From: Rhodeus uyekii
Taxonomy: Eukaryota; Chordata; Actinopteri; Cypriniformes; Acheilognathidae
Reading direction: 5' to 3'
Assembly (NCBI GenBank): GCA_037043235.1
Contig: JAWRVZ010000570.1
Span: 18,501 to 82,500, forward strand
Length of the DNA stretch: 64,000 nucleotides
A program made the translations under genes and the position numbers. Under the pieces are notes generated by a model. That model ran no database searches. It saw only the letters and a list, made by a program, of their open reading frames with translations, and was not told the origin of the DNA. Shown here piece after piece: positions 43,881 through 55,083 of this stretch; the first letter of the stretch is position 1, and the number at the start of each line of letters is the position of its first letter.

Positions 43881-44312
43881 TGTCACGACCAGCTCGTTCT
43901 CGGTCATGGCATAACACATGAACACCAAGTTCTCTAAATTCAAAGTTCTTCAAATTCTTTATTCCGGAGTCAAAGTAATATAAATACCAAAAATCATATC
44001 CAAAGTCAAGGCAAAATAAGTGATAATAATAACATAGGAAAATAAAAGGATAAGCAGGCTAACAAAACAAACAAACGTTCAAAGGTGACTCTTCCTGGGG
44101 TCGGTGCATTCCTAGGAAAAGGAGTAGAGGGAAGTCAGGTTGTCAGGTTGTCAGTCTCACTCTTCCCTCTCCTGTCTGGTGAGAGGACAAGCATCTGTTT
44201 TATCCTTCTAGCAATCAGGAGAAGATGAGCTAGCAGTGGTGTTCAATTCTCTGCACTCTCAAAAGAGATATCGCCACCCACAAGCGTGGAGAAGCAGCAC
44301 AGGGTCGTAACA
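43881..44312 (-). mobile_element. Solo LTR inside the gypsy 3' LTR
   Basis: This 432-bp insert has ends TGTCACGACC and GGTCGTAACA (near-perfect inverted ends) and 4-bp target duplications ATGT at 43877-43880 and 44313-44316. On the minus strand it carries AATAAA (ggaataaagaatttgaag) near its end, so it reads as an LTR in minus orientation, TGTTACGACC to GGTCGTGACA. No internal region remains, consistent with LTR-LTR recombination. Confidence 0.8.
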
Positions 44313-44443
44313 ATGTGCGTTAACCCAATGTAAATTCCTACCCTCTGCTTATTTCAGTCAGTGTATTGTGCTACAACATCTGTGATTCCACCAATTTATT
44401 TGGATTTATGTTAACAGGTATGTTTAATTCTTTCTTTTGGCAT

Positions 44444-45441
44444 TTCTCTTCCTGCTTCTCCTACAGTGCAGACGCGTTCCTCTCTCGCTCTCGCTTCCTC
44501 GCGCTTTTGTATTTTGTTGTCTTTCTTTTTCACTGACCCGCTGCTTGCTGGACTCCTGAGAATACTGAGATGGAAAGGATTTTCTATATGATTGGATTAT
44601 TGATGGCGGGGTTCCTATTCTTTGGCTTTGGGACTGCCCTGACCTATCAGAAGATTTTTCTATATGTGGAAATTAAGAAATGCTTTGTGGTTGCGTGTGG
44701 CCGTTTGAAGGAATTAGATCAGAGAGTGATACAGATTGAGGAACTGAATCGCAACAACGCAGTCCGGACTACTTATGTGGGCTCCATCGAGAGTCAGACT
44801 GGTGAACTTTTTACAGACTGTAACCGGTCTGACCATGAGGCTAGACGTGATGTCTAGGGAACTGTACGGACCGAACACGACCGGAGCTGATTGATTGATT
44901 ATGATCCGGACAAATTACTGAAGATCACCAAATGGAATAAAAATTCACCCGAAACTTCACTTGTCCCTATCTCTTGGGAACTCAGCATGATGAACAGCCT
45001 GGTCTCCTTATCTCCCTTCAAGGACAAAGCCAAAGAACTGAACTGAACTGAACTCAAAAACAATAACATCGTGCCATGTTTTGTCTATATTCTCTGTCAA
45101 CCTCCGTCTGCCTGTTGTTCTCTCTGTTCTCCTTATCTATTTCCCCCTCCCCCCAACTCCACTGAAAAAAATCCCCACACGAGTCTTACGTGTAATGTGT
45201 GACGTATATTATGTTTGTTTTTGTTGTGTCTGCTGCTATGTATGCTTGCTAAACTGCACTCATTTCTGGAGAGTTGGCGCCGCAAATGGTAGCCTCGGTG
45301 TTTGAGCTCCTCAGTGATTGTTTTTGTTTTTGTTTGTTTGTTCGTGTTGTAAATGTGCACTGGAAGCTCCAGCACTAAGACAAATTCCTTGTGTGTGCAA
45401 GCACACTTGGCAATAAAGCTCTTTCTGATTCTGATTCTGAT
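44444..45441 (+). mobile_element. Short retroelement encoding a small membrane protein (copy R2)
   Basis: This ~1-kb unit is homologous to R1 at 17578-18584. It has the same pyrimidine-rich leader (gcagacgcgttcctctctcg), small reading frame and long 3' UTR, and ends in cacttggcaataaagctc plus a (TCTGAT)n tail. The LINE-like tail supports LINE-driven retrotransposition. The last ~200 bases differ from R1, so R1 and R2 may belong to subfamilies with different 3' ends. Confidence 0.6.
44570..44857 (+). pseudogene. Small membrane/coiled-coil protein of retroelement R2, damaged
   Basis: The ATG at 44570 begins MERIFYMIGLLMAGFLFFGF, the hydrophobic segment shared with R1. The coiled-coil stretch ELDQRVIQIEELNRNNAVR is identical to R1. 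A deletion after the membrane segment removes about a dozen codons, and a frame change near 44810 alters the C-terminus relative to R1. The 95-residue frame is therefore a degraded copy. Confidence 0.5.
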
Positions 45442-45918
45442 GTTGTGTTAAAAATCTGAGTTGAACTTGACGCGCACTGTGCAGCGCACTGTGCGTCGGC
45501 GCCATTTTAAGTCCGTGTTACTGTCCTGTATTTCATTTATGGTTTATTTAAATTGTTTGGTTTTATGTACTGTTTACTTTTCAATGTTCAAGAATATTAA
45601 CATTAGTTCTTGTGAGTTGAAAACCTGTAAGTGTATTGTGCTACAACATCTGAGGCGATTTATGGATTTTGGATTTATGTTAACAGGCCAGTAAAGAAAA
45701 CTAAGGACCATCCACCTGCTTCCAGTGTATTCCATCAAAACAAACACAGTCACATCTATGCTAATATCTAGTAACGTGTAATTTATTCCTGTGATTAAAG
45801 CTGAATATGTCATAAATCATTCTGATATTATGATATGATTGAAAAGACCACTATTGATTTATCACGTGTCCAGATGCCAGGCTTCAAAACTTTGTATTCC
45901 CTTGTTTGTGTTTTAGAG

Positions 45919-46040
45919 CAGTGGTCCCCAACCCCCGGTCCGTAGATGAAATGGTACCGGGCCGCGTAGCGCATTCACGGACCGGTCCGTGAGCTGCTGC
46001 AAAAGGCTGCAAGCGGCTGTGGCGCTGTGCCAATGGAGGC
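45919..46040 (+). mobile_element. hAT terminal fragment
   Basis: CAGTGGTCCCCAACCCCCGG, followed by ccgtag and accggtccgtgag, is a typical hAT (Charlie-like) terminus. The other end and any transposase were not found; the extent is approximate. Confidence 0.6.
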
Positions 46041-46289
46041 GTTTGAACAGTCTCGCTTGCGCTCACATCTTTTGCTGAACACAAGACGGTGAAAATGCTG
46101 GTTTCTTGGACATCTGGGAAAAGCAAAACATAATTACCCACTTAAATAATCCTGACTCAAAAAAATGTCATGTACAGTTTAAAATTATGTTCATGCATAA
46201 CTATATTGGTCTGAATACATTATAGTAATAAAATATACGGATAATATATCTTATGTAAGGACCAATATGATAATGTCGACCCCCTAGGT

Positions 46290-46665
46290 CAGGGGTGTCA
46301 AACGTACGGCCCGTGGGCCGGATCCGGCCCGCCAGGGGGTTCAGCCCAGCCCGGGAGATAAATCTGCAATATGAAAAAATCATTTTAATTTTCGGCGGAG
46401 CTAACAGCAGATGGTAGCACTGAGCTTCAGGCTCTGAGTGGCGTTTAGTTCTGTCTGTTTACGCTCTGTCCTGTTGGCCCTGGCAACCTCATCATCGTCA
46501 AAAAAGAGAAAAATGGACACAAAGCGGCGGATTTATAAAGAAAAATTGACCTCTTCCTATATGTTCACGGAGGTGAATGGGAAACCTGTGTGCTGGTGTG
46601 CTGCAGCAAGTTTCAGGGCTTAAGGAATATAATATTCGGCGCCACTATAAAACCGGTAAGCATGG
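46290..46665 (+). mobile_element. hAT fragment with transposase N-terminus
   Basis: CAGGGGTGTCAAACGTACGG, followed by cccgtgggccgg, is a second hAT-type terminus. It runs into sequence coding for the start of a GTF2IRD2/ZBED-like transposase. The element is truncated after ~375 bp. Confidence 0.65.
46438..46623 (+). pseudogene. hAT transposase N-terminal fragment (BED-finger region)
   Basis: The frame contains KKRKMDTKRRIYKEKLTSSY, then FTEVNGKPVCWCA, the lead-in to a BED-type zinc finger with one of its cysteines. It resembles the GTF2IRD2-like hAT transposases. The finger is broken by a frameshift and stop codons, and no DDE or dimerisation region follows. Confidence 0.55.
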
Positions 46666-47849
46666 AGATTAGGTCCGTATATTCAAAAAACACTAAATAA
46701 GTAATAGGGACTTAAAGATAATCATACATGGTCAAGGAATGCAACAAAACAGTTTTAACCCAACATCTACACAGGATAATTGACAGCTATAGCAGATAAT
46801 GCTGCTGCAAACGTCATAATTTCGAAATCGATTTTGGAACACAAACTCGTGAGGATGGAAATAGGATGCGTGACATGCCAAACTGTGTTTTAAGTTCGCG
46901 TTTGCCACGCATCCACATATTTCCCTGTCGTTCGGATCTACGAAGTTATGCCAGCCATCTGAAATTATGCGATCTGTGACCATTTGAATATAGGCACTTA
47001 AACTGCATGATTACCATAAAACTCAGCATGGCGAGAAATACAACAGCTTGCACGGACAATTGAGAATACAGAAGGTAAATGAAATGATGGTGGGTTAGAG
47101 GAAACAGCGATCTGTTTTCACCCAGAGAGGCCAGTGATGCTGCAGTGAGAGCAGAAGCGTTCATCCTGACGAGAGGTCTTTAGCGAACTCTAATTGCAAA
47201 TTGCAGTTTTCGCAAATTGATAGTTAATTTGTTTACATAAAAAAACCACGCATACTTATGTATAAATTTGCAAATTTCACAAAACTTTTTTTTATATCAG
47301 CTGCCACTTAAAATTTTAAGTGTGTGAAGTCAATTCATGTGTTCAGAATTGCTTCCCAGAGTTGGAAAATGAATTTTAAATAATTGATATTTGATTTTTG
47401 TTAAGATGCAGGACAGTGTTTAAGTTCCACAAAACTGTGACTAAATGCTTTGCATCATTGTAAAATATGTCAAACTGAGTAAACTGTGTTTTTGAAATTG
47501 CACATACTATACGTAGTTTTTTTTTGTAAAAGGACAATTCATTTAATTTAAAGATTTTTATAATTTAATATCATTTATAATATAATACACTAATATAATA
47601 GTCCACAAAAAAAGCGGACTTATTGTTAGTTCTATGTAATTTTGCTTATTGGAGTTCCTGCAGGCGTGCTTTGGGATCTGAAGCTCCCTGACAGCAGACA
47701 CCAGCTCAGGACCGCGGTCACTCGCAGGAGACACTTTAATCGCTTCCCTCTTCAGGCCACTTTCCCATCTGGGAGAGCAGAAGACGAAGATCCGTGACCT
47801 TAAAGTCCTCCAGCATCACCTGTGGGACGACTGAGACGCTGATGATGAA
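46666..47849. other. Gene-free stretch
   Basis: AT-rich DNA without recognised coding sequence. From about 47650 to 47849 the composition is more balanced, and one plus frame reads GVLWDLKLPDSRHQLRTAV with nearby Arg-rich sequence. This could be a decayed exon or mobile-element piece, but I do not recognise it. Confidence 0.4.
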
Positions 47850-49758
47850 CCTACACAACAAAAAAACTAAGCTAGAGGTTTTTCGCATTTCATGGAAAGA
47901 CAGCTCTATTGCATTCAGAAAAGCCTTAAAATCAGCTAGATCTGCTTACTTTTCCACCCTCTTAGAAGAAAACAAATACAACCCTAGGTATTTATTTGAG
48001 ACAGGACAGTGACTAAATTAACAAGAAATAAAGCCTCAACCCCAAATGCTTTAAAACAGCACAGCAGTAATGACTTCATGGACTTCTTTACTTGCAAAAT
48101 TCATAATATTAGAGAGAAAATTATAACCATGCAACCGTCTACTACAATATCACAAAATACAGTAAATTTTAGTGTCCCCGAAGAAAAATTCCACTCCTTC
48201 ATTGCTATTGGGGAGGAAGAATTGTCTAAACTCGTTAAATCATCAAAATCAACAACATGTATGCTAGACCCAATACCAACTAAGCTACTGAAAGAGTTGC
48301 TTCCAGAGATCATAGATCCTCTCCTTAATATTATTAATTCATCTTTGTCATTAGGATACGTACCAAAAACCTTTAAGCTGGCCGTAATTAAACCGCTTAT
48401 TAAAAAACCACAACTTGATCCTACAGAATTTGTTAATTACAGGCCGATATCGAATCTACCTTTTTTGTCAAAGATTCTAGAAAAGGCAATATCTTCACAA
48501 CTATGTTCCTTTCTAGAAAGAAACAGCATCTACGAGGATTTCCAGTCAGAATTTAGACCATATCATAGTACTGAGACTGCTCTTATTAGAGTTACTAATG
48601 ATTTGCTCTTATCATCCGATCGTGGTTGTATCTCTCTGTGTTACTGGACCTTAGTGCTGCATTTGATACAATTGACCACAAAATCCTTCTGAATAGACTT
48701 GAAAATTATGTTGGCATTAGTGGAGTTGCATTAGCCTGGTTCAAATCATACTTATCTGACCGTTATCAGTTTGTAGCAGTAAATAAGGAGATGTCATATC
48801 GGTCACAAGTTCAGTATGGAGTTCCTCAAGGTTCAGTGTTAGGACCATTGCTTTTCACCCTGTACATGCTTCCTTTGGGTGCAGTTATTAGGAAGCATGG
48901 CATTAGCTTTCATTGTTACGCTGATGATACTCAGCTCTATATTTCTTCTCATCCGGATGAAACAAACAAATTCACTAAATTAACAGAATGCATAACCGAT
49001 ATAAAAAATTGGATGACTAATAACTTTCTACTGCTTAATTCTGAAAAAACAGAGATTCTAATTATTAGACCAAAAAGTTCAGCGCGTAATAATCTAGACT
49101 ACTGCCTAACACTCAATGGCTGTTCTGTCAAGTCTTCGTCGTCAGTTAGAAACCTGGGTGTGCTCTTTGATACCAATCTTTCATTTGAAAGCCATGTTTC
49201 TAGCATCTGTAAAACGGCATTCTTCCATCTTAAAAATATATCTAAATTGCGACATATGCTCTCTAAGACAAATGCGGAAAAGTTAGTTCATGCGTTCATG
49301 AGTTCAAGGCTAGTTATTGTAATGCTCTACTAGGTGGTTGCCCTGCACGCTTAATAAAAAAATTCCAGCTGGTCCAAAATGCAGCAGCTCGAGTTCTTAC
49401 TAGAACCAGGAAATATGAGCATATTAGCCCAGTTCTGTCAAACCTGCACTGGCTTCCTATTAATCACCGAATACATTTTAAAATCTTGCTAATTACTTAC
49501 AAAGCATTAAATGGTTTAGCTCCCCAGTACTTGAGCGATCTCTTAACACATTATAGTCCTTCACGTCTATTGCGATCCCAAAATACTGACCAGCTTATAA
49601 TACCTAGAATATCAAAGTCAACTGCTGGCGGTCGATCCTTTTCCTATTTAGCTCCTAAACTCTGGAACAGTCTTCCTAATACAGTTCGGGAAGCAGACAC
49701 ACTCTGTCAGTTTAAATCTAGACTAAAAACACATCTTTTCAACCTGGCATACACATAA
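47850..49758 (+). pseudogene. L2-like LINE reverse transcriptase, multiply frameshifted
   Basis: Pieces in order: VFRISWKDSSIAFRKALKSA (to a stop at about 48010), then NYRPISNLPFLSKILEKAI and YHSTETALIRV. The frame changes near 48630-48690. The next frame carries LDLSAAFDTIDH (first catalytic Asp), GVPQGSVLGPLLF and YADDTQLYIS (48917-48928). A further break lies near 49333. The C-terminal part has NAAARVLTRTRKYEH-like sequence and FKSRLKTHLFNLAY, ending at 49758. All RT motifs survive, but not in one frame. Confidence 0.88.
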
Positions 49759-50221
49759 CACATTATACATACATTTTAATCCAAATCATGTAAAATGATT
49801 GTTAGGCTGCATAATTTAGATAAGCCGGAACCGAGAACATTCCCATAACACCTGATGTACTCGATACATCAGAAGAAGAATGGCATCTACGCTGATATTG
49901 TTCTCTGTTTATTCCGAGGTTACCGTGGTCCCCCGACTGAGCCTGGTTTCTCCCAAGGTTTTTTCTCCATTCTATTCTTCATTCGTTACGTCACCTGCCG
50001 GAGTTTTGGTTCCTTGCCGCTGTCGCCTATGGCTTGCTCAGTTGGGGAAACTTAACACTTAAAGTTCATCAATTGTATTGATTCGCCTGCTCTTTTGGAG
50101 CTGCTGTTCAGCCAAACAAATTTTGTTTATATTGTCTTTTCTGTGACCACTGTAAAGCTGCTTTGAAACAATCTACATTGTAAAAAGCGCTATATAAATA
50201 AAGGTGACTTGACTTGACTTG
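47850..50221 (+). mobile_element. L2-like LINE, 5'-truncated
   Basis: The element begins within ORF2 downstream of the endonuclease and runs through RT to a 3' UTR ending in gcgctatataaataaagg and (TGACT)n repeats at about 50,200-50,221. Only RT and the C-terminal region are present. It is distinct in sequence from the L2-like LINE at 23-28 kb. Confidence 0.88.
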
Positions 50222-50246
50222 ACAACACTGGCTGTATGATGATTTA

Positions 50247-50395
50247 TCTAAATTCATGCATTTATCAGACGCTTTTATCCAAAGTGACTTGCATCGCATT
50301 GACATTCTAATCAGTTCTTGCTTTCCCTGGGAATCGAACCCATGATCTTGATGTTGCAAGCTTTGCTCTCTGTAAGACACACAGGAGAGTTTATG
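50247..50395 (-). mobile_element. tRNA-derived SINE
   Basis: On the minus strand a B-box gggttcgattccc lies near 50,330-50,342. The body resembles the SINE at 7.8 kb (aagcaagaactgatt is shared), and the tail resembles tttggataaaagcgtctgat. The A-box is degenerate. Confidence 0.7.
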
Positions 50396-51689
50396 ATGAA
50401 CTTCTTTCATTATTCTCAGGATATACATTTTTTTAAAACACTAAAGGTGATATTATGGGTCGTTTAATGGCCAGTCAGCAGAATCCCAGCAGTAAAACTA
50501 TGAAACAAAACTCGTGAAACCACAAACCAATGGGATGGGAAACACTTCAGAGCATTGCTGTGGTCAACATATAGTTCCAAAATATAAAACGCATAAAAAC
50601 TAGATGTTCATGAAAAACATTCATGTACACAGTATTCATACTTTTGAAAGTCTAGCTTCACAATATAGTGGTCTTTGTCTTACACTATAAAACTGTGTGT
50701 CAGTGTAGTTTTACTCAACAACAATACAATTACTGGATCTCCTCTGCAGTAACACACATTCATTTACAATTACACCGGTCATTTTTGATCATTGGATACA
50801 TGAACTGTTTAAGAACAATGAAATGAAGAGCTAATACAAACAAACTGAGATCTGAAATTAATAAAACCTAAATGAATCTACTTACTGTAGCTTCCAATAC
50901 CTCCGTGGAAATGTTGATGCAGAACTGGGAAATAATTAAATGTACATCAATTTACCGTGAAGTTCAGAGGAAAATAAATTTGTCAGTTGTTGAAGATCAA
51001 TCAAAGTCCCACAAACAATCAGTCAATCAGAGTAATTAACATAATTGATTGGTTTCATGTTCGCTGCAGGTTTTAGAACGCAGTGACACGTACCTCTCGC
51101 TGAGGACGAGCGGCATAAATATGAATTAAATTATTTTAATTATATTAATTATATGCAGTGACACGTGACTCTCGCTGAGGACTTACGAATAAAACAATAC
51201 AGTGCACATCCACCAGTCTCGCAGACAGACTGAGACTATTCGCTATAATAAACCACAAAACAACCAGAAAATGAAATAAAACATTAATAACAAAAACATA
51301 AATATAACATTTCCTATTCTATAAAATGTACATAAACAACTATTAATACAGTACAATAGTGCTTAAAGAATATACAGTATATCACTGACATGGATGTTAA
51401 TTATAGTATTTACTATAACATGTTACAATGACAATATTAACTACATATATAACTTATCTTTACAAATCAAATTAGAATGAAATTGTATGACGCACTACAC
51501 GGTATGTAAATATAGCATTTTTATAGCAAAAGGGGGGGGGGTAAATATAGTTTCAGCGCGAATGTATGTCTAAATACGCTTCAATAGCTTTTGGGAAAAT
51601 CGGTAATATATGTTGTATGGGTTATCTCGATGCCTTTTAGCAACCCCTGAGGCCGTTGACAACTGAACTCCACTGTAGTATGGGGGGGG
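50396..51689. other. Gene-free stretch with a short duplication
   Basis: AT-rich with no coding sequence recognised. A ~28-bp segment beginning gcagtgacacg and ending ctctcgctgaggac occurs at 51080 and again at 51155, with AT-rich filler between. G-runs occur near 51530 and 51680. Confidence 0.5.
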
Positions 51690-52060
51690 GGGGGATTAGG
51701 AGGCTGAGATGGACCAAGGCCAATGGACTAATAGAAGGACAAGGACTTAAAAATCCCAGGATGCCCTTGGCAAGAGTAGGGGTGTAACCCCAGCATTATG
51801 GGATTTTAATGAGCACAGAGAGTCAGGACCTGGGTTTATCGCCTCATCCGATAGACGGTGCTTGTTGCAGTGCAGTGTCCCCGTCACTATACTGGGGCAT
51901 TAGGACCCACACAGACTGCTGGCCTCCTAACACCACTTCCAGCAGCAACCTAGTGTTTCCCAGGAGTCTCCCATCCAGGAACTGACCAGCTCAACCCTGC
52001 TCAGCTTCAGTGGGACACCAGTCTCAGTCTACAGGGTGATATGCTGCTGACTGTAAAGCT
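51690..52060 (-). mobile_element. 5S-rRNA-derived SINE
   Basis: On the plus strand, 51955-52055 reads as the complement of a 5S-like sequence (gagtctcccatccagg, ctgaccagctcaaccctgct and agcttcagtggg), covering the internal promoter end of 5S RNA. The rest (ccgtcactatactggggcat, ccgatagacggtgct, ggttacacccc on one strand or the other) is the body of an abundant fish 5S-derived SINE. The core is too diverged for a functional 5S gene. Confidence 0.72.
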
Positions 52061-52600
52061 TTTGTATAAAACTAACTTGCTTTCGTGTCTCTGTAATTTG
52101 TGAAGTTTAATGAACAACATGAGTGTTCACACGTGTTTGATGAGCTCTGTGTTTCAGAGCCGTTTAAACCTGATCACAGACATGCATCTTATTAATTATT
52201 TATATATCGCTTTACACAACACACATCATGCCGAAGCAACCTTACAGAACGCCATACTGTTCTATCTGTAATGCTTTAATACTTAACGGGTCAGAACGTC
52301 ACTTTAATCCCGCAGGCAGATCTCCTCTGGATAAAACATTTCTGCAACGCTAACAGAAACATGATCAAACAAGCGTCTCTGGTTTACTGAAGGGAGGGAT
52401 GTGGGTTATCAGGTGAGAAAGCAACACTTCAGTCTTTCTGGTCAAATGTGGAAGACAGGAAGGAGCAGTGGAGAACATGCGATTTACAACGGTCGCTCTG
52501 GAACGGGACATTCGCCTGGAACAAAGGGAAAAGGGAATGGACTTAATGCATAGAGTAAGAGAACTGATAGCGATTCTGTCAGACCTGACTGAGACTGAGG

Positions 52601-52638
<38 letters not shown>

Positions 52639-53057
52639 GTGAGTGAGTGAGTGAGTGAGTGAGTGACTGAGTGAGAGAGAGAGAGAGAGAGAGAGTCATG
52701 CTCCACTTGAGCTCTTATAGATATATATAACAATTTTTTAACCTTTAAAAAGAACCAACTTGACAAAAACCTACATTAAACTGAAGATAAGAACAAAAAT
52801 CACAGGATAGCAGTGAATCAATTCTTTTTTTGTCAGAAAAACGATTTTTTTTGGACTGTTTTTTGAATATACGCAAAAAGGAGCAGCAGCTGCCTGATCA
52901 GAGGAGAACAGCAGGAGAAAGCTTCAATATCATCCCAAAGCTTCAACAAACAGGCAAGACAAAGTCTATACCATTAACTACTTTACTGTTGACACTAGAA
53001 TACATTAAGAAAGAGACAAATAACTAGATATACTACGAAAGAGACAGTTAAAGTTGA
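52061..53057 (+). other. Leader region of the I-like LINE with an unassigned small frame
   Basis: No known gene. An ATG at 52477 opens a 53-codon frame (ALERDIRLEQREKGMDLMHR and onward) that ends in Arg-Glu codons made by the GA microsatellite and stops at 52638. Nothing identifies it. The last part, before 53058, is probably 5' UTR of the LINE; its 5' boundary is not visible. Confidence 0.35.
52606..52695 (+). repeat. Compound microsatellite (GA)n(GAGT)n(GA)n
   Basis: Alternating GA dinucleotides flank about ten GAGT tetranucleotides with one GACT interruption. Confidence 0.95.
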
Positions 53058-54912
53058 ATGAGAAAACAGCAGTGGCAGTTGGAAATGGAGCCCCTCCCCC
53101 GACCCATCACTTACCCACAGAAAATACAGACAGCAAGAGACAAGAAAACATATAAACATGAGCTGCTCAAACAAAACCCAGAGACCCTAATGGCTGACTG
53201 CTTTCAAAAAGGAGACAAGTCCACCATCACAAACCTTCTGCTATACACAGAAAACTGCAATGTCTGGCACACAGCCATCTGCAAATATTACAAACATTTA
53301 AAAAAAAACGGCATATGTAATGGAAGACAAATCCAAATTCATGAAGGAGGAGATGACACCAGCAAAGCATTTCTGACGGTAAACATATACCACAACGGAA
53401 CTGTAATATTTCAGGGGAATGAGGCGTGTCTCAGCTCTGTCCAGGCAAACTTTACCAGCCTCAGAGCCCTGGCAGAGACCGAGAGACAGGCCGAAAGAGC
53501 AGACGGCCATGCAGAAACCCAGCCGGAGGAGCAGGAGCTCGTCCTGGACTGTGACGCACAGCTGGAGCAGTCGGTCTCTCAGATGCGCAGCAGTCTCTCC
53601 CTGCAAGAGGTGGAGCTGGTGGAGTTCAGAGAACTGGTGCTCTCGCAAACAACATCCAGCGAACGCATTCAACAACTGGAAAACAAACTTCACCAGCTCA
53701 AAAAATAATTTAAATCTAGTATCGATGAGCTGAGAGGAGAAATAAAAAAGCTGCAGCAGGACAGAGAAACCCTGAACAGTGAGCTGAAGAGCGCCAGAGA
53801 AGAGCTGATCTTCAGAGAAAGAGAAACGCAAAGTCTGAGAGAGCAGACAGAAGCAGTCGTTCAGCCTCCAAGACACCAGCACATCCACTCCTGACGCCTC
53901 CCGAGACCAACACACCAACAGCACAGACACACACTCCCAAGAACACTCAAGAGCAAGAAAACACACCTAATCTCATCCATGCAGAAATACTAATTTTAAT
54001 GGACTCTAATGAAAGATTCATCAATGAAGAACAGCTCTTTCCCAACCACAAAACAATAAAAACTTGGTGCCCAAACACAGAGAGTGCCCTTCAACAACTC
54101 GGCAAGGAAAAACGTGGTGATCCCAGCCACATCATCATACATGTGGGAACAAACGACCTGAGGACAAAACAGGAGCGAGTGGCACAAGCAGTCACCATCA
54201 TCAAAAATAATAATCTCTACCATCCTGCCCAGAACTGATTTCCATCCCCGCACTATACAGAGTCAACTCGGACATCTCACGTGGATGTGCTGGAATGCCA
54301 AACGTTCATCTGGCACATCACCCTACGCTGGACACCCACAATCTCTACGACCACGTACACTTACGTAAAGACAGTGTTAATGTGTTCGCAAAAAATCTTA
54401 AAGATGTTGCTCTTGGCCGAACCCCTGGCAGTCCCTCAAAGAGCAACAGAGAGTACAGCAACCCTCAACCCAAGGTACGTCACATCCCAGCATCAGCACA
54501 CAGCGTCTTCCCACCGCATCCAGCAGAACCCTGGAGACTCCATCCCCGGCACCCTCATCCTGCCCCCCTATACCCACATCCTGAACCCCAACACCTACGC
54601 TTCCGGCCTCCATACCCATCCCCTATACAGGACCACCCTGCACCCCAACACCGCCAGCATCGCCAGGATCTGGTGCCACCGTACCAGCAGCGGAGGAAAC
54701 AGCCAGAACCCAGAGAAGCCCTGGCGATGGGTAACAACACCCTGACAGCGCAGAGACCGGCTCCTCAACCAAGCGTCCACAGAACAGAGCCGCAGGAGCA
54801 ACGGAGCTACGCCGCAGCCCTAAAAGCACCGAACGACACCCACAACACCAACCTGAGAGAGATCAAGGACATGCTCAGCTTGATCTGCACACGGCTGATG
54901 GACCAGTTGTGA
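53058..54912 (+). pseudogene. I/Nimb-like LINE ORF1: coiled coil plus SGNH domain
   Basis: The ATG at 53058 opens 216 codons. The first ~130 residues are an unassigned globular region, followed by a Glu/Leu-rich coiled coil (IQQLENKLHQLKK). A TAA at 53706 interrupts, but the same frame continues the coiled coil (IDELRGEIKKLQQD). After frame changes comes an esterase-like domain from about 53996, with an MDSNERF nucleophile block, HVGTNDLR, and, after a break near 54240, LYDHVHLR with the Asp/His pair. A Pro-rich, low-complexity C-terminus follows to 54912, including SYAAAL. The three SGNH landmarks are all visible, unlike the L2 ORF1 at 27 kb, where the His is replaced. Confidence 0.75.
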
Positions 54913-55083
54913 GGAAACACACCAGACTGAGCTACACTAATATTCATCATTTTATCATAGAAATACAAATAAATAAATAGTAAAAATATGAACTAATTAA
55001 AAAGAAAAATATGTAAAAATTAGCATATATGTATGTTTACATAATGCATGTAGATTCTCAACTGGTATTCTACAACGAGTTGA

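Larger units (their letters stand above)
30391..45754 (+). mobile_element. Ty3/gypsy retrotransposon with four nested insertions
   Basis: LTRs starting TGTAAC and ending GTCACA lie at 30391-31108 and 43609-45754, and the whole is flanked by TCTA (30387-30390 and 45755-45758). Internal order is primer-binding site, gag, protease, RT, RNase H, integrase, polypurine tract. The span is 15.4 kb because of four insertions: a LINE in gag (31450-34870), a Gmr1-like gypsy element in pol (36604-40018), a solo LTR (43881-44312) and a small-protein retroelement (44444-45441), the last two inside the 3' LTR. It is the best-preserved member of the lineage also seen at 15-22 kb, but all genes are broken. 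Confidence 0.92.
43609..45754 (+). repeat. 3' LTR of the composite element, interrupted twice
   Basis: LTR segments 43609-43880, 44313-44443 and 45442-45754 line up with the 5' LTR. The gaps are filled by a solo LTR and by a small-protein retroelement. Subtracting both leaves about 715 bp, the size of the 5' LTR. TCTA follows at 45755. Confidence 0.9.

Noticed and set aside
51955..52055. Functional 5S rRNA gene
   Set aside because: Only part of the sequence is 5S-like, it is diverged, and it is joined to a SINE body.
52477..52638. 53-codon plus frame ending in Arg-Glu repeats as a real exon
   Set aside because: No recognisable domain, and the end is microsatellite-coded. Kept only as a note within the leader region.
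54281..54745. Separate 154-codon frame overlapping LINE ORF1
   Set aside because: The overlapping frame from 54295 carries the esterase block V and continues ORF1; the other is its shadow.
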